This document shows positions 1 through 10,959 of a stretch of DNA of 64,000 bases, piece by piece. Source of the DNA: Lepidodermella squamata (Eukaryota > Gastrotricha). A program made the translations under genes and the position numbers. Each line of letters opens with the position of its first letter. Positions within the stretch are counted from its first letter, which is position 1. A model generated the notes under the pieces. The model did not search any database. It was not told where the DNA came from and saw nothing but the letters and a program-made list of their open reading frames with translations. The stretch is from positions 248,001 through 312,000 of the forward strand of contig JBLDXI010000017.1 in assembly GCA_047495785.1 (NCBI GenBank), written 5' to 3'.

Positions 1-1891
1 GTATTGTAGTTTCGGCCCCGCAAGGAGCCCTCCCGGTCGCGGTGCAAACCTTACCACCTCTTGCCAAATTAATCAACAATCCAAAGTTTGTTGACATGGC
101 CTCGCAAGTTGGGACCTTCGAGGTTGCTGTGAACACTGACATCGAGCAGAGAAATGTTGGAATTTCTACTAGAGATGACGTAGTTTTCATCTATCAGCCC
201 GGTGAAGAACCAGTCAATGACGTTGACCCACCGAAAGCTCCTCGTCGCGAAAAGAAACAGGAGAAGCGGAAACCAAGAAAGCGGTCACCGACACCATCTA
301 CCGAGAGTGAGACAAGTGATTCTGAATCATCTCGTTCAAGTTCAGAGGATCGTCATAAGCATAGGAGGACGCATAAACATTCCCATCATAAACTTTCCAA
401 GCATCATCATCAGCATCATCATCATCACCGAAAATCGAAAGATCACCACACTAAAAAGCATAGAGATCATCAAAGAAGATCATCCTCAGAAAGCTCAAGC
501 TCGACATCAAGTCAATCTGCCTCGTCGTCGAGATCTTCATCTCGATCAAGCTCTAATGACAGGCGAAAACGCAAACATCGATCGAAAGACAAGAAGCATT
601 CAAAGAAGGTCGAAAAATATAAACTTAAAGGCAAAGATTTGAAGGAAAAGCGTGATTTGGAGGCGTCATCTGAGTCATTAGTAGCAAGTCCCAACAAATC
701 CCGATCAACAAAGAGACCGAGTGAATCGGATCAAGCATCTCCAAAGCCACCTGCTGTTATCGTGAACCCTGAGGTACTTAAACAAAAGATTTTAGGTGCT
801 CTAAATGCGAATCAAGCGGAATCGAATCGGACAGCCGAGTCGAGTAGTAGCCATACCGCCAAGGAACCTTTATCCCGAGTTCCTTCTAACCAAACTGCGC
901 CGAGATTGCCATCTGCAGTACCAAAAGCACCCCTCTCCAGGAACCCTTCGCTTAACAACGTGCCTGACAAACATTCTTCAGAACACAAGGCTCTTTCAAG
1001 AAAAGACTCTCAATCACCCCCGCCATCGATTTCAAGATCAAATTCAAGCTTGCAACCCAGCAGTCGTAAAGGCAGATTACAATCTCAGCTATCAAATGTT
1101 GGTTCTAAAGGCAATAATGGTGGTCATCTGAAAGTATCTCAGCAAAGGAGTCACGCTGCTTTAGGAAGAACGAATTCTAATTCTTCAACAGCAGGAAAGT
1201 CTCAGTCTAGGCAATCAAGCCCAGACTCAGTCCAAAGCAAACCTTCACCTCGAGGTCATGTCCCTATTCAAAGGCAGCAATCTATCAAAAGGATGAACAG
1301 CGGCGTAGTTGGCAGAGATCGAAAACTTTCGATTGTACCCGAAAGAGATACCCCTCATTTATACGGTTCTGACGAAGTTGGCGATAATACGCCTTATGTC
1401 GGTGGATCTGAGCCGTTAGTAGAGTGCAACGTATGTCACAGGAGATTCGCGGCTAATCGGCTGGCTATCCACGAGAAGACGCACGCCACTAAACCTAGGA
1501 AAGTCTTCGACATGCGTCAGAGGCGTTTGTCCACGTTCCAGGGCAACGATCTAATGATTGTCCAAGAAAGTGTTAAAAATACCGCGAAGAAGAGCAAGAG
1601 TCAAAAGGAAAACGCTAAATGGCGCGAGAAACACGAGGCGTTCATTGAGGTATGACATTTGAACCTAACCCTGATTAATTATTTACTAAGTCTGTGCTTT
1701 AGCAAATCCGTTATGCTAAAAAGGTGACAGAACTCGAAAAGACAGGCGGTGATATACGGACACTCGGACCTGCACCTAAGACTTTCACAGGCGATCTGGA
1801 GCCATGTCCGAAATGCGGTCGCAAGTTTAACAGTGAAGCTATAAAGCGACATGTTCCGATTTGTAAGGCAGAGCCTGCAAAGCGAAAGTGA
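1..1891 (+). CDS. ZC2HC1-type zinc-finger protein, copy A (5' end outside window)
   Basis: The frame is open from the first base, so the start lies upstream. Exon to 1649, 53-nt intron 1650-1702, last exon 1703-1891. The protein is very rich in Ser, Arg, Lys and His (SR-like tracts about 250-620, a His-rich stretch near 400-440). Near the end are two C2HC-type fingers: ECNVC...H near 1431-1475, and CPKCGRKF...RHVPIC in the last exon. The second finger is typical C2HC. In the first finger the final ligand is His instead of Cys (HEKTH), so it would read as C2H2. The last exon is nearly identical to that of copy B at 8281-8469, and both share an AVNTD...VSTR-DV motif upstream. The family (ZC2HC1, zf-C2HC_2) is conserved in animals but its molecular role is poorly defined; zinc binding is expected from the ligands, any partner is unknown. 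Confidence 0.85.
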
Positions 1892-1997
1892 CTTTTTAAT
1901 CAAATCGTCACAACATGTTGAACGTTTGTTTCGAGAAGTAAATTGAATTAAAAGGGAACACTGACACGCTGAATTTTGATCGCACATTCATCTCATA

Positions 1998-2044
1998 GCT
2001 ATACGCATAGACAATGATGTACCATCATTGTCTATGGCTATACG
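1998..2044. mobile_element. 31-bp palindromic P-like transposon scar with 8-bp duplication
   Basis: A 31-bp palindrome (2006-2036) consists of CATAGACAATGATG, the triplet TAC, and the reverse complement of the same 14 bases. It is flanked by a perfect direct repeat GCTATACG at 1998-2005 and 2037-2044. The 14-base arm is exactly the terminal sequence of the P-like element at 41762-43575. It is read as an excision footprint, or less likely a minimal insertion. Confidence 0.8.
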
Positions 2045-2214
2045 ATTAATTACTATAAACATCAGTACAAATTATCCATTGCAAGCGAACATGACATCGT
2101 CTAGTTAGGACGAAGGCAATGACCCGAAGAAGGAATCGAGACGAATGTCGGTTTCATAAACCTGCGCTGCTTGCATGAATTGACGAGTTATGAGTATCAT
2201 TCCACCGTTCCTAC

Positions 2215-3130
2215 ATGAATAACAGTTCATTTTATGAGATATTAACACTTGACTGGACAGCAAGTGATGGTTGGCTAATCACTCTTATTGCTAAGGTAAC
2301 TCTATGCATACTGAGCCTTATCGCCAATGGGCTTTGTTGCGCCGACTTCTTCACCCGGAAAAAGCTATTAGCCCAATTTAGAATGTTGATCGCATGCTAC
2401 AGCGTTTCAAACGTTTCAATCGCTTTACTTGGCGTAGCAACCTGTTTCGTTGATCGAATTCAGTACCTACATTTGGAAATTATCATCAAAGGCTGGGCCT
2501 TTTTCAATGTCTTCTCCTTATGGACTCTGGCTATTGTTGCTCATGAACGAAAACGGCACGTTATTTCAGCCTTACCGAACAGGACTTCCAGAAAAGGGTT
2601 GCTTAAGGTTAGTGGGCATGTCTTGGTTATCTCCGGTTTGGATGCAACTATGAGTTTGACGGACTACATGGCAATACAATTGTCTAGTATCCTGTTTTTC
2701 ACGTCAGGATGCCTTATCCCTCTTCTCGCAATTATCTACAACTATTGGTGAGTCCATTGCATTTCAAGATAGATTGATATTAATTTTATTTTACAACAGG
2801 ATCTTGCTACGCTACGTAAGCGGAAAGCGCAGGAAAGCCTCGGCAAGTTTGGCGCCCATTGCTAAGCTGAAAGCTGAAAGAAGACTGAACAATTTACGAA
2901 GTGAAATTGTTGGAGCTCTTGTTGTGATCTGCGTTTGCTCACTACCCCTGAATTTAGCTATGATTTACGACTTTTCACGTTCATTAGATGACAGCGATGC
3001 AGTTGGTTGTGATTTCAAAATCGATTTATCTTTTTACCTTGCAACTGTACATACCATAGTTACTCCTGCAGTTATGTCTTTGAAACGCATCACTGCTCGC
3101 TACAATAAAACTACCCTTAATATGGGATAA
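2215..3130 (+). CDS. Orphan seven-transmembrane receptor, copy A
   Basis: Two exons, 2215-2747 and 2800-3130, joined across a 52-nt GTGAGT...ACAG intron in phase 2, give 287 aa. Seven hydrophobic segments can be counted: about residues 20-45, 58-80, 88-110, 130-155, 158-180, 222-245 and 255-275. The end of TM3 reads AHERKRH, in the place of the DRY motif of rhodopsin-like GPCRs. TM7 ends TPAVMSLKR where NPxxY is usual. There is an N-terminal glycosylation site (NNSS) and no signal peptide. The neighbour at 4327 is a clear paralogue with the intron at the same codon. The family is not recognised beyond a rhodopsin-like GPCR; ligand unknown. A sensory or peptide receptor is only a guess. Confidence 0.75.
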
Positions 3131-4326
3131 TTCAGAGATTCAGTCATGTCTTTTGTCTTTTTATCAACGGAGAGTTCAACTTGATTTGACCGAATACTCG
3201 ATTGCAATTCAGCTAATCAAACTGTCGTATCAAGGTTCCGGGACTATGATTTCAAAATCATAAATATTTGGAAATAATGTCATGTTACGTTGTAAGCTTA
3301 TTCATCATCCTTGTTACATTGGTCACGTTAGCTAAGCTCACGCTCCATAGGATTGAAGATTATTTTACAATTATTACGATATTATTATGACGATTATTAC
3401 GACCATCAACAGTTCTACGGTGCGTGAGCTTGCGAGACAAGTGTTTGTCGGTGTCCCGATGAGGGGACGTTTCTATATTTCATCGTCTAATTTTGTTGTA
3501 ATAATCGACCCTTCGTACTGCATGAGTTGCCATGATCCTAATTGCGGTTTGAGAGTTGGTCGTCGTTAATGGGTTCAATCAATTCGAATTTTTAAAGGGG
3601 TCATTGGGGTGCAACTTGACGATATTATACTTTATATCAATAAATCGCAATTATGCTTATTTTCTTTGGGGAGAAATATCACTTGAAAAGTTCGGAATGG
3701 CTTATACACCTCTTTTTTGTCCAAATTTGATTGCTGATTCACTTCAAACTTGCCTCTATTATCACACAGGTGTTAGTTCGAATTTTTATTTTTTTGCGTC
3801 AGTTTTCTACTCCCCTACTTAACGATGATTGCCCACCTCTCCGTCACACGGACTACCTTGATGGATTGACATTTTATGAAAGATCTAACTTGCATGGTTT
3901 TCCCCTCCCGCATCACTGAATGACAGGTAATTTAATACCATTGTGAGGCACATAGTTTATAAGGATAACTTGATCGTTAGTTTAAAATTTAAAGCAATTA
4001 TCTATTTTGAGAGATAGTGATTGAAAAAACTATGAACAACAAAGTTCGAAAAATCATGTTGCGAATCGGAGAGGTCTCGGTCGCAAAAGCTAGCTCGCGA
4101 CGAATCACGAACATCAAAGCCCTGTACACGTATATACATATAAATAATCAAATTAGGACATTTATTATCCAAAGTAACGCCATGTTTAGCTCTCATGTGG
4201 AATTTCGACCCAGTCAATCAACCTCACTGTCACTAATTGGGCTCGTCAATATCCTCACGTAAGTACATAAGGAAGCCCCGCAGTCGCAGGTGTAATCACT
4301 GCTCATAGTTTTCTAATGAGGTACAT
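3131..4326. other. Spacer between the two receptor genes
   Basis: About 1.2 kb without a convincing gene. Short open frames (3387-3569, 3556-3822, 4002-4262) lack family features, signal peptides or splice-supported extensions. No palindrome or repeat stands out. Confidence 0.6.
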
Positions 4327-5167
4327 ATGGAACTGAGTATTAAACTGCTAAGCTTGTTAGCAGCATCATTCCTGTTAAGTAGTTCAAGTTTGCTAGCCAA
4401 TGCCTTTTACTGCGCTAAATTTTACAAAAAACGTGTCCGTCCACAATTTCGACTACTCGCAACCTGCTACAGCATATCGAATGTCTCAATATCCCTCCTG
4501 GGAACTGCTTTAATTCCGATTCAAGAAGCGGGTGTGGACTTCGCACTAGAAGCAGCCATCAAAGCTTGGGCATTTTTCAATGTCCTTTCCTTATGGACTT
4601 TGGCCCTCTTAGCTCATGAGAGGCGTATTTACATGAAATCTTTAGCGAAAAAGGTCAGGACTGGTCAAGTTGGGTCGATGCTATTAATCGCATGCGCTTT
4701 GAATGCCTCCATGAGCTTGACGGACTACATGGCTATGAAACTGTCCAGCGTCCTTTTCTTCACAGCTGGCTGTTTGCTGCCTCTTTTAGGAATAATATGC
4801 AACTACTGGTACGTCTTATTGTTGCCTAATGCTAATTTGTTTTCTAACAATGCTTTATTTTAGGGTGATTCTCAAGTCTGTTGGAGTAGATCGAAAAGGC
4901 TCTGAATTTCTGGCAAGTTCAAGAGTGGGCAGGATAGCTGAAAAGCGTCGCAGAGCCTTGAAAAAGGATATTTTACGATCTCTGGTTGTGACTTGTGCCT
5001 GTTCATTTCCGCTCAACCTAGCTATTATTTACGATTTCTCTAATCCATCTTATCAAAACATGTCTATGATTGCGTCGATCTTTCTAGCGTCATTTCAAGC
5101 CATAGCCACTCCGGCTGTCATGTCTTATCGCCACTTCATGTCACGTCGCAATAAAAATCTCATTTAA
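4327..5167 (+). CDS. Orphan seven-transmembrane receptor, copy B
   Basis: Exons 4327-4808 and 4864-5167, with a 55-nt phase-2 intron in the same codon (Trp) as copy A, give 261 aa. Shared blocks with copy A include FRLLA-CYS-SNVSI, IKAWAFFNVLSLWTLA, HERR, SLTDYMA, LSSVLFFTAGCL-PLL and the TM6 block CACSFPLNLAIIYDFS. TM7 again ends TPAVMS. The N-terminus is shorter than in copy A and starts almost directly with TM1. The two genes are clearly a local duplicate pair; the identical intron rules out retrotransposition. As in copy A, canonical DRY and NPxxY are replaced, so assignment to a named GPCR class is uncertain. Confidence 0.75.
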
Positions 5168-5383
5168 TTATTGAAGAACGGATTTTCACGACACTTTTGA
5201 ATAAGCAGGCCGTGACTAGCATGAATGCATGCGTGAATGGTCAGGAGAGTTACCAATGACAGCTCGACTGTTTTCGCACCTTTCAATTCAACAACCGTGT
5301 AAAATGCGCGATAACTTTGCAAAATTTGTCATAAATATATCTTCGCGCATGAATGCGTTCTTCACAGAATCTAGTGCAATGAT

Positions 5384-8300
5384 ATGGCACTTGTCTCGCC
5401 ACTTAAGCCTGATGTGTCGCTGAGTGAGGAGGATCCTGTCTACTGGCGTCTTCACAGATTTCTACATTGGGAAGATGCGAGGCGGTCCATTCCTCGCAGA
5501 CGACCCCGCAAAGGTGACATCAGCGAAAGAAAGGTCAACCTAAGCAATAGAAACAGCCGCATCCCTGGAGTAACACAAAGAGCCAGTTTAGATGACCGGG
5601 TCGAGTACCCACCTCCAGAGGAACGACCTAATAGGGTTCGGGGCTACTACTACGCCCAACAATTCAACTTGGTCAGTTCCTATACCAAATACGCATTCTG
5701 TATCGAACATTTTCATTTTCAGCCATCCTGGATGGATGAGGACCTTGATAGAAGACCATCTCCGCCAAAAGGTGCGACTCATCCTTGGGACCTTGATCCA
5801 CGACCAGGTGATGTGAGCCCTGAAGTCGTAACTCAAAGTCAAGACAGGCCAGTAACCCCAGATTTGCCTCCAGCCCAACCTCCTCCTCCTCCTCCTATTA
5901 TTCAAATGATGCAAAATGAAGAAGAAAATGTGAAAAGTGAGCCGGCTCCTCAACAGAAAACAGTCACATTGTCAGTACCAGATGAAAGCCGCCCTTCTCG
6001 AGAATTGATTTCAAGTGAAATGAGAAACCGATCGAAATCGATAGCAGAGAAAAAGGGAGGACGATTAGACACTAGGAGGCCATCCAGTGCTCTGCATGCG
6101 TCTGATCCCAATATTAAGGAGGTCTTGGAGATGCTTAAGAAGCGTTATGCTGGATCGCCGGCGGAGAAAACTCGTGAGCCGAAGAAATCTGAGAGTAAGT
6201 CGGCGAAATCTGACGGCCGGCAAACTGCCAAGGCATCAGCTCTTTCACAACTCAATGAGAAAATCAAACAAAATGACGCTAGCTTGATTCAGGCTGATGC
6301 CCCGACCTCGGCGAAATCTACTGCTCGAAGCAAAAAAGAGAAACGTAAAGAATCCCCCAAACCAGAGCCGGAAAAACCGAAATTAACCCATCGGCAAAGA
6401 GTTATAGCAGAATTTAAAGCTAAGAAGAAGGGCAAGGAGAAGAAGAAGTACGTTCCTATGTCGAAGAGATACATCAAACCACCTGCTGTCAAAGAAAGCT
6501 GGGACAATGTAACCTCTGCGATTGGTGAAGAGTTCTCTGAAAATGTTAACTGGAAGCCCAAGTCAAGATCTACATCAAGAAGGAGAGAGTTTTCGAATGA
6601 CAGTGATACCGATGAAGGAACAGTCACTTCAAAGGTCTACTACAATGCTTCTCCAACAAATCGCTCCATAAGCAAAGCGTTAGCTAAACTTACCCTTTCT
6701 CGTTTAATCTACTACAGAAATATTTGTAGATCTCTGAAGAGCTCAATTTTGAAACCAGTTACAGTTCCTAAGCTGCAGTCAAAAGGCAAAGCAAGAAGTC
6801 GACTTGCTCTGAGTCAGCCAAATCTCGCTTCTCCGCAGCAAAACTTGAACCATCTAGCTGTTTTGCCTCCAATTGGGAAAGTTACACGAAGCATAAGCAC
6901 TGCCCCTTTGGAGGTCTCAGAAAAGAGAACGAACAACGTCGCATCGCAAGCTTCTCAATGGGAAACTGCAGTCAACACTGATAAAGAAACGCGGAGTGTT
7001 GCAGTTTCTACAAGAGAAGATGTTATCTACATCTATGAAACAGTCCCTGTTGCCAAAAAGAGTAGCAAAAAAGAAAAGAGATTTAGCTCAAGCTCATCTA
7101 GATCATCCAGCTCGTCTTCATACTCAAGTAGAAGAAGATCGAAAAGGAGGCATAGAAGGAGATCCAGGTCCTACTCATTTTCATCATCAAGTTCTTCTAG
7201 ATCTAGCACCTCTTTACAAGCTAGTCCGAAGAAGCATCGAAAATCCAAGTCCAGACGGCCGAAACATGGCCGGCATCGACACAGATCGAACGACGACAAG
7301 CCAGAGACAGCAAAGGCAGTTGAGGAGAATGAGAAACCTGAGAAGTTGGTTGCTTTCACCGTTCGAACGTGGAGTGGCAGAACTCGAAGAATGTCCTACA
7401 CTTCAGAAGATCTTGAAAACAACTCGGTCGAGAGTCTACGGAAGAAAATCATGAATGAGGTCGGTATCCCGAAAGAAACGCTTCAAATTACGACAAAAAC
7501 AAAAGGGGGCGATCAAAGAAGAGCGTCAAAGGCTAACTTGGCTGAAACTGGTTCTATTGAAGGCCTGAGAAGATTGAGAAGGTCTAACTCCCTTCACCCT
7601 GCTGCCTTCTCAGATCAAAGCTCGGGAAATTCCACCCCTCGAAAATCGATAATAAAAACTCAACCAACACCAGGGCCGAATCTCGATAGGAGAATGTCAT
7701 TACCTCTATCTAGAACTTCGTCCCTACCAGCCAGTACCCACCTAGCTGTTCCTACTTTGCTGAAAGATGTTCTGAAGTTTAACAGCAAGATTCCGAACTC
7801 TCCCAAAGTTAAAGTGAGCGAACAGCGCCGGTCTTCCCAGCCGAAAATTGCGGAAGAAAGTCGAGTGGGATCAGAAGAGGAAAGCGGAGCTGAATCACCT
7901 AGAATGTCTACTGCAGCCTCATCCAAACGCGGAGTTCCCCTTCCGAAAATTGTGGTCGAGCCTCCGCCTATCAATCTGCCGAAGCTTGATCTGGAGGAGT
8001 GTCGATACTGCAACAGGAAATTCTTACTAGACCGGCTTGAAATTCACGAGGCGACGTGTTTCAAGATGAAAAGGAATCAAGCTAATCGGAAGATTTTTGA
8101 CAGTAAAAAGGCGAGACTCGCTGCAGTGTTAGCTAATGCATCGGATCGAATGATTCTAGAGGGGCGATCAACTCCTACGCCTCCAAAGAAGCCATCATTA
8201 TGGCGGGAAAAGCACAAAGCTTTCATAGAGGTATAAAACCATTATTTCTCAAGATCAAAGTAAAAAATTTCTGTTTCCAGCAAATCCGTTATGCTAGGAA

Positions 8301-8469
8301 AGTCAGTGAAATTGAGAAAACTGGGGGCGATATCAGGTCGATTGGACCTGCCCCGACGAGTTTCACCGCCGATCTCTCCCAATGTCCGAAATGCGGTCGG
8401 AAATTCAACTCCGAGGCAATAAAGCGCCATGTACCGATATGCAAGGCAGATCCAGTTAACAAACATTGA
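5384..8469 (+). CDS. ZC2HC1-type zinc-finger protein, copy B
   Basis: Start at the ATG at 5384. Likely exons are 5384-5671, 5723-6678, 6730-8230 and 8281-8469 (about 977 aa). The introns at 5672-5722 and 6679-6729 are each 51 nt, GT-AG, and free of in-frame stops, so a naive ORF reads through them; the last one (8231-8280) contains a stop. The body is low-complexity: Pro-rich at about 5870-5900, Lys/Ser-rich, and an SR block at 7080-7220. A segment coded at about 7340-7500 (FTVRTWSGRTRRMSY ... VGIPKETLQI) resembles a ubiquitin-like beta-grasp and is not seen in copy A. Two C2HC fingers end the protein: ECRYC...HEATC (7998-8060) and CPKCGRKF...HVPIC (8384-8443). An AATAAA lies at 8511, inside the opposing TIR gene. 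Confidence 0.85.
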
Positions 8470-8472
8470 GAT

Positions 8473-8516
8473 TTTATTTTTCAGTCCTAAAAATGGGGAG
8501 AATTCACGATAATAAA
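8473..8516. terminator. Overlapping convergent poly(A) signals
   Basis: AATAAA on the plus strand (8511-8516) would end the zinc-finger gene whose stop is at 8469. TTTATT at 8473-8478, which is AATAAA on the minus strand, would end the TIR gene whose stop is at 8504. Each signal lies beyond the other gene's stop codon, so the two 3' UTRs must overlap if both are used. Confidence 0.55.
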
Positions 8517-10026
8517 CAACACGCCGAGCTATTCTTATTCCGTTCAGATGAAGCTTCTGAGCGGATTGAAAGCGGGGGGATAACAATTGGTTCTTTCCCA
8601 GTTGGGCAGCCTAGAACCATGTCGAGTTTCGATCGAATGTCTTGAAAGACTTGATAGAAATTTCGCTTGCTGTTCGTTCGATAGTCGATCCAGGATTTAT
8701 GCTCGAGAAACGACGGCAGAGTTCCTCGACGAGGCTTTTTGTTGCTGTTTGGGTCAACTTCTGGGTCGAAGTCCATATTAACCAGTACCATAGATTTTTG
8801 GTGCCTTTCAGCAAAGAGGCATTCTTTCAAGCATTGAGCATTCGAGCTGTAGCTTTCCGAGAATAAAAGGACAAAAGCTTCGGCTGAGATAATTTCCTAC
8901 CAAGGAAAAGGGGTTTGAAATAAAACGCCAAAGAAATTTCACCACTCACTTGACTAATTTCATCTGGAGCTGTTGATGACTTGCCCCGATCCATGAAGAC
9001 ATTGTAGCCGTTATCCATCAACTTTTTCCGAATTTTGACAGCATCCTCCGCCCTGTGCTGTTTGCTGTAACTGACGAAAATCGGCCTTCCTCTAGCTGTC
9101 CTAGGGGTACTCTTCACGCTAGTATTTTTCTCTGCGATTCGTCTGTCTTTTTTGAGGTCTGGACTGGCATTCGGAGATTCCTTTACTGGTGCACCAGCCG
9201 GAGTTTCTGGGCTACTCTCCTCCTCGTCGGAACCGGTTCCTGACTCTTCTGAGCTATTGCCATCTGATTTTCCCCTGTTATTTCGCTTACTACTATCCCC
9301 GAGTAGCTTCAACTGACCATTCACGTATTTCACAACAGCCGATACGTACATCCCAACTTCACAGCCAATGTTCATAGCTACTAAACTGCCATCGAACGGG
9401 TCTAACATCGGAGCACCAATCAAGTCGATCGCCTGACTCGAATTATGGCAAAAAGTACTATTCAGAGACAAACTTTCCCCAATAAGGCCAGAAGCAAATT
9501 CAATCCCACCCTCCAGCGAAAATTTCGGCATTGAAAATTCACGACTTGTTGCGAGGTTTTGACTAGAAATCGAGATGGGCATGAATTCGAACAAGTGTTT
9601 AGACTCGATTGTTTCGAACATCTCGTCGCTTAGTTCGAGCAGGGTGAATCCATAATCTTCATCACCCAATGTCCCACTAAACCACCTTATGGTGTCCTTA
9701 TGGATAGTTACATCCAGAACTTGGGTCCGATCTAAGCCGCTTTTGATTCTTAAAGGGAATGGCTTGGACCGCTTCAGGACGTCCTTTGGTATTACAGTAT
9801 CTGAGGTGAGCAGTGCGAACATCGGTAGCCGAGATGGTAGGAAAACGATGCAAAAACATCCACTCCCAAAAGTTCGCGGAATCGCCTGAAACTCATCGCC
9901 TTCCAGTTCGATTTTGGCCGTGGCATGCGTTGATCTTGTCAAGCTTGGCGTGCTGCCAACAGGTGACGCCTGCTCGATGACTATCGTCGGCAGTCTGGCG
10001 AGTTGTTGAGGTACTTTTTCACGCAT
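8504..10026 (-). CDS. TIR-domain protein with trypsin-like pseudoprotease region and CaaX box
   Basis: Exon 1 is about 8955-10026 and exon 2 8504-8883. The intron donor is best placed at GTCAAG, because that phase joins ...PDEI to TEAFVLLFSESY and restores a continuous TIR fold; the protein is then about 483 aa. Residues about 50-235 resemble a trypsin-2 fold: GSGCFCIVF, then LLTSDTVI where proteases have a TxxHxI histidine site, DYGFTLLEL at the Asp strand, and IGAPMLD where GxSGxPxxD holds the serine. His and Ser are missing, so proteolysis is unlikely. An acidic Ser/Glu linker follows, then TIR (about 318-445): RPIFVSYSK, box-like VFMDRG, and CLKECLFAE, which carries the Glu position used by NADase TIRs. 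The C-terminus is ACCLLS; its last four residues fit a farnesylation CaaX box. The role is probably innate-immune or neuronal TIR signalling at a membrane (inference). Confidence 0.75.
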
Positions 10027-10207
10027 GGTCGAATTACGCTTCTCAACTATGCGATGTGTAATAATATCTGTAGGCTGAGAACTGGAAGATGATTTTTTAT
10101 TGCGGCCGATCGATACAGCATTTTCTCATCGATGCGCCTAATCAACTTCCGGGCTGTTGTGCACATGTGTGTGTGTATGTGTGGATTGATAGCGATCGCC
10201 TCGTCGT

Positions 10208-10220
10208 GTTGCTAGGCAAC
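10208..10220. promoter_or_regulatory. Perfect palindromic X-box-like (RFX) site
   Basis: GTTGCTAGGCAAC fits the RFX X-box pattern (GTTGC-N-GGCAAC). It lies 182 bp upstream of the TIR gene start on the divergent side. RFX sites of this kind drive ciliary or ciliated-neuron genes in animals; use here is inference. Confidence 0.4.
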
Positions 10221-10247
10221 GCGTGTGCGACGCTCTTTAGGTTCAGC

Positions 10248-10256
10248 TATAAATAG
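10248..10256 (+). promoter_or_regulatory. TATA-like box without an obvious gene
   Basis: CTATAAATAG near 10247-10257 is a strong TATA match on the plus strand, but no coding exon follows within 600 bp. The interval 10027-10856 is otherwise AT-rich low complexity (10490-10700 is almost pure A/T runs) with a GT-rich tract at 10160-10182. Confidence 0.3.
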
Positions 10257-10856
10257 AGCAGATTAATTGTGCGAAAAATTGGGCTTTTCTATTCTTTATT
10301 CTTCGACAGAAAAATTGAGCGACACATCGGCCTTGATCTTCAAAATTAGCTGAGACCATACCGATATTCTGAGAAAAATGGTATTCATGAAAAAACGAAT
10401 TTCCAACAATATTGAAGGAAATAATTAAAGAGCTGAATGCTGAATGCTGAAAGGTTAATATAGAAAATGCTGAAAAGGAAATGAAATTCGGTGATAAAAA
10501 TTAGAAAAATGGAAAAATATAAAATGAATAATAAAAAATTCAAAATTTCAATTTTTCAATTTTTCAAATTCAAATTTGAACAATTTCTCCAAAATCTTCA
10601 AAAATCTCCAGCAAGATTTCAACAGTTCTTCCTTAATTCTTCCTTAATTTCTTGTTTTCAAATAGCATTTTTTTGTACTTTTATTTTTTATCGCACTTTT
10701 CGTCCTATTTTTGATACCATGTGTCCTAAGTGATGTTTTGCGCTCGAAATATGCTGCCACTTCGGAGTTGCGAAAAATAGCCAGTCCCAGAAGTTTTATG
10801 TTGTTATTCGAGGAGCAGCAGGTTTTGAAAATGTATCTTCGGTACTCACTTCGGCC

Positions 10857-10863
10857 TATATAA
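10857..10863 (+). promoter_or_regulatory. TATA box of the Gly-rich secreted gene
   Basis: TATATAA sits about 100 bp before the ATG at 10960. A start of transcription near 10890 would exclude the upstream in-frame ATG at 10870, supporting the 10960 start. Confidence 0.55.
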
Positions 10864-10959
10864 CCAGCTATGATCATGGCTAAAGAACAGTTACAAATTT
10901 CATCAGCTTTTCTTTCAGCTAATTCTTCAAGTTTACTAACGACCGATTCCGGCTGGAAA

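Noticed and set aside
202-642. Second long open frame over the zinc-finger gene A
   Set aside because: Shadow of the real frame, open only because of Ser/Arg/His-rich codon runs.
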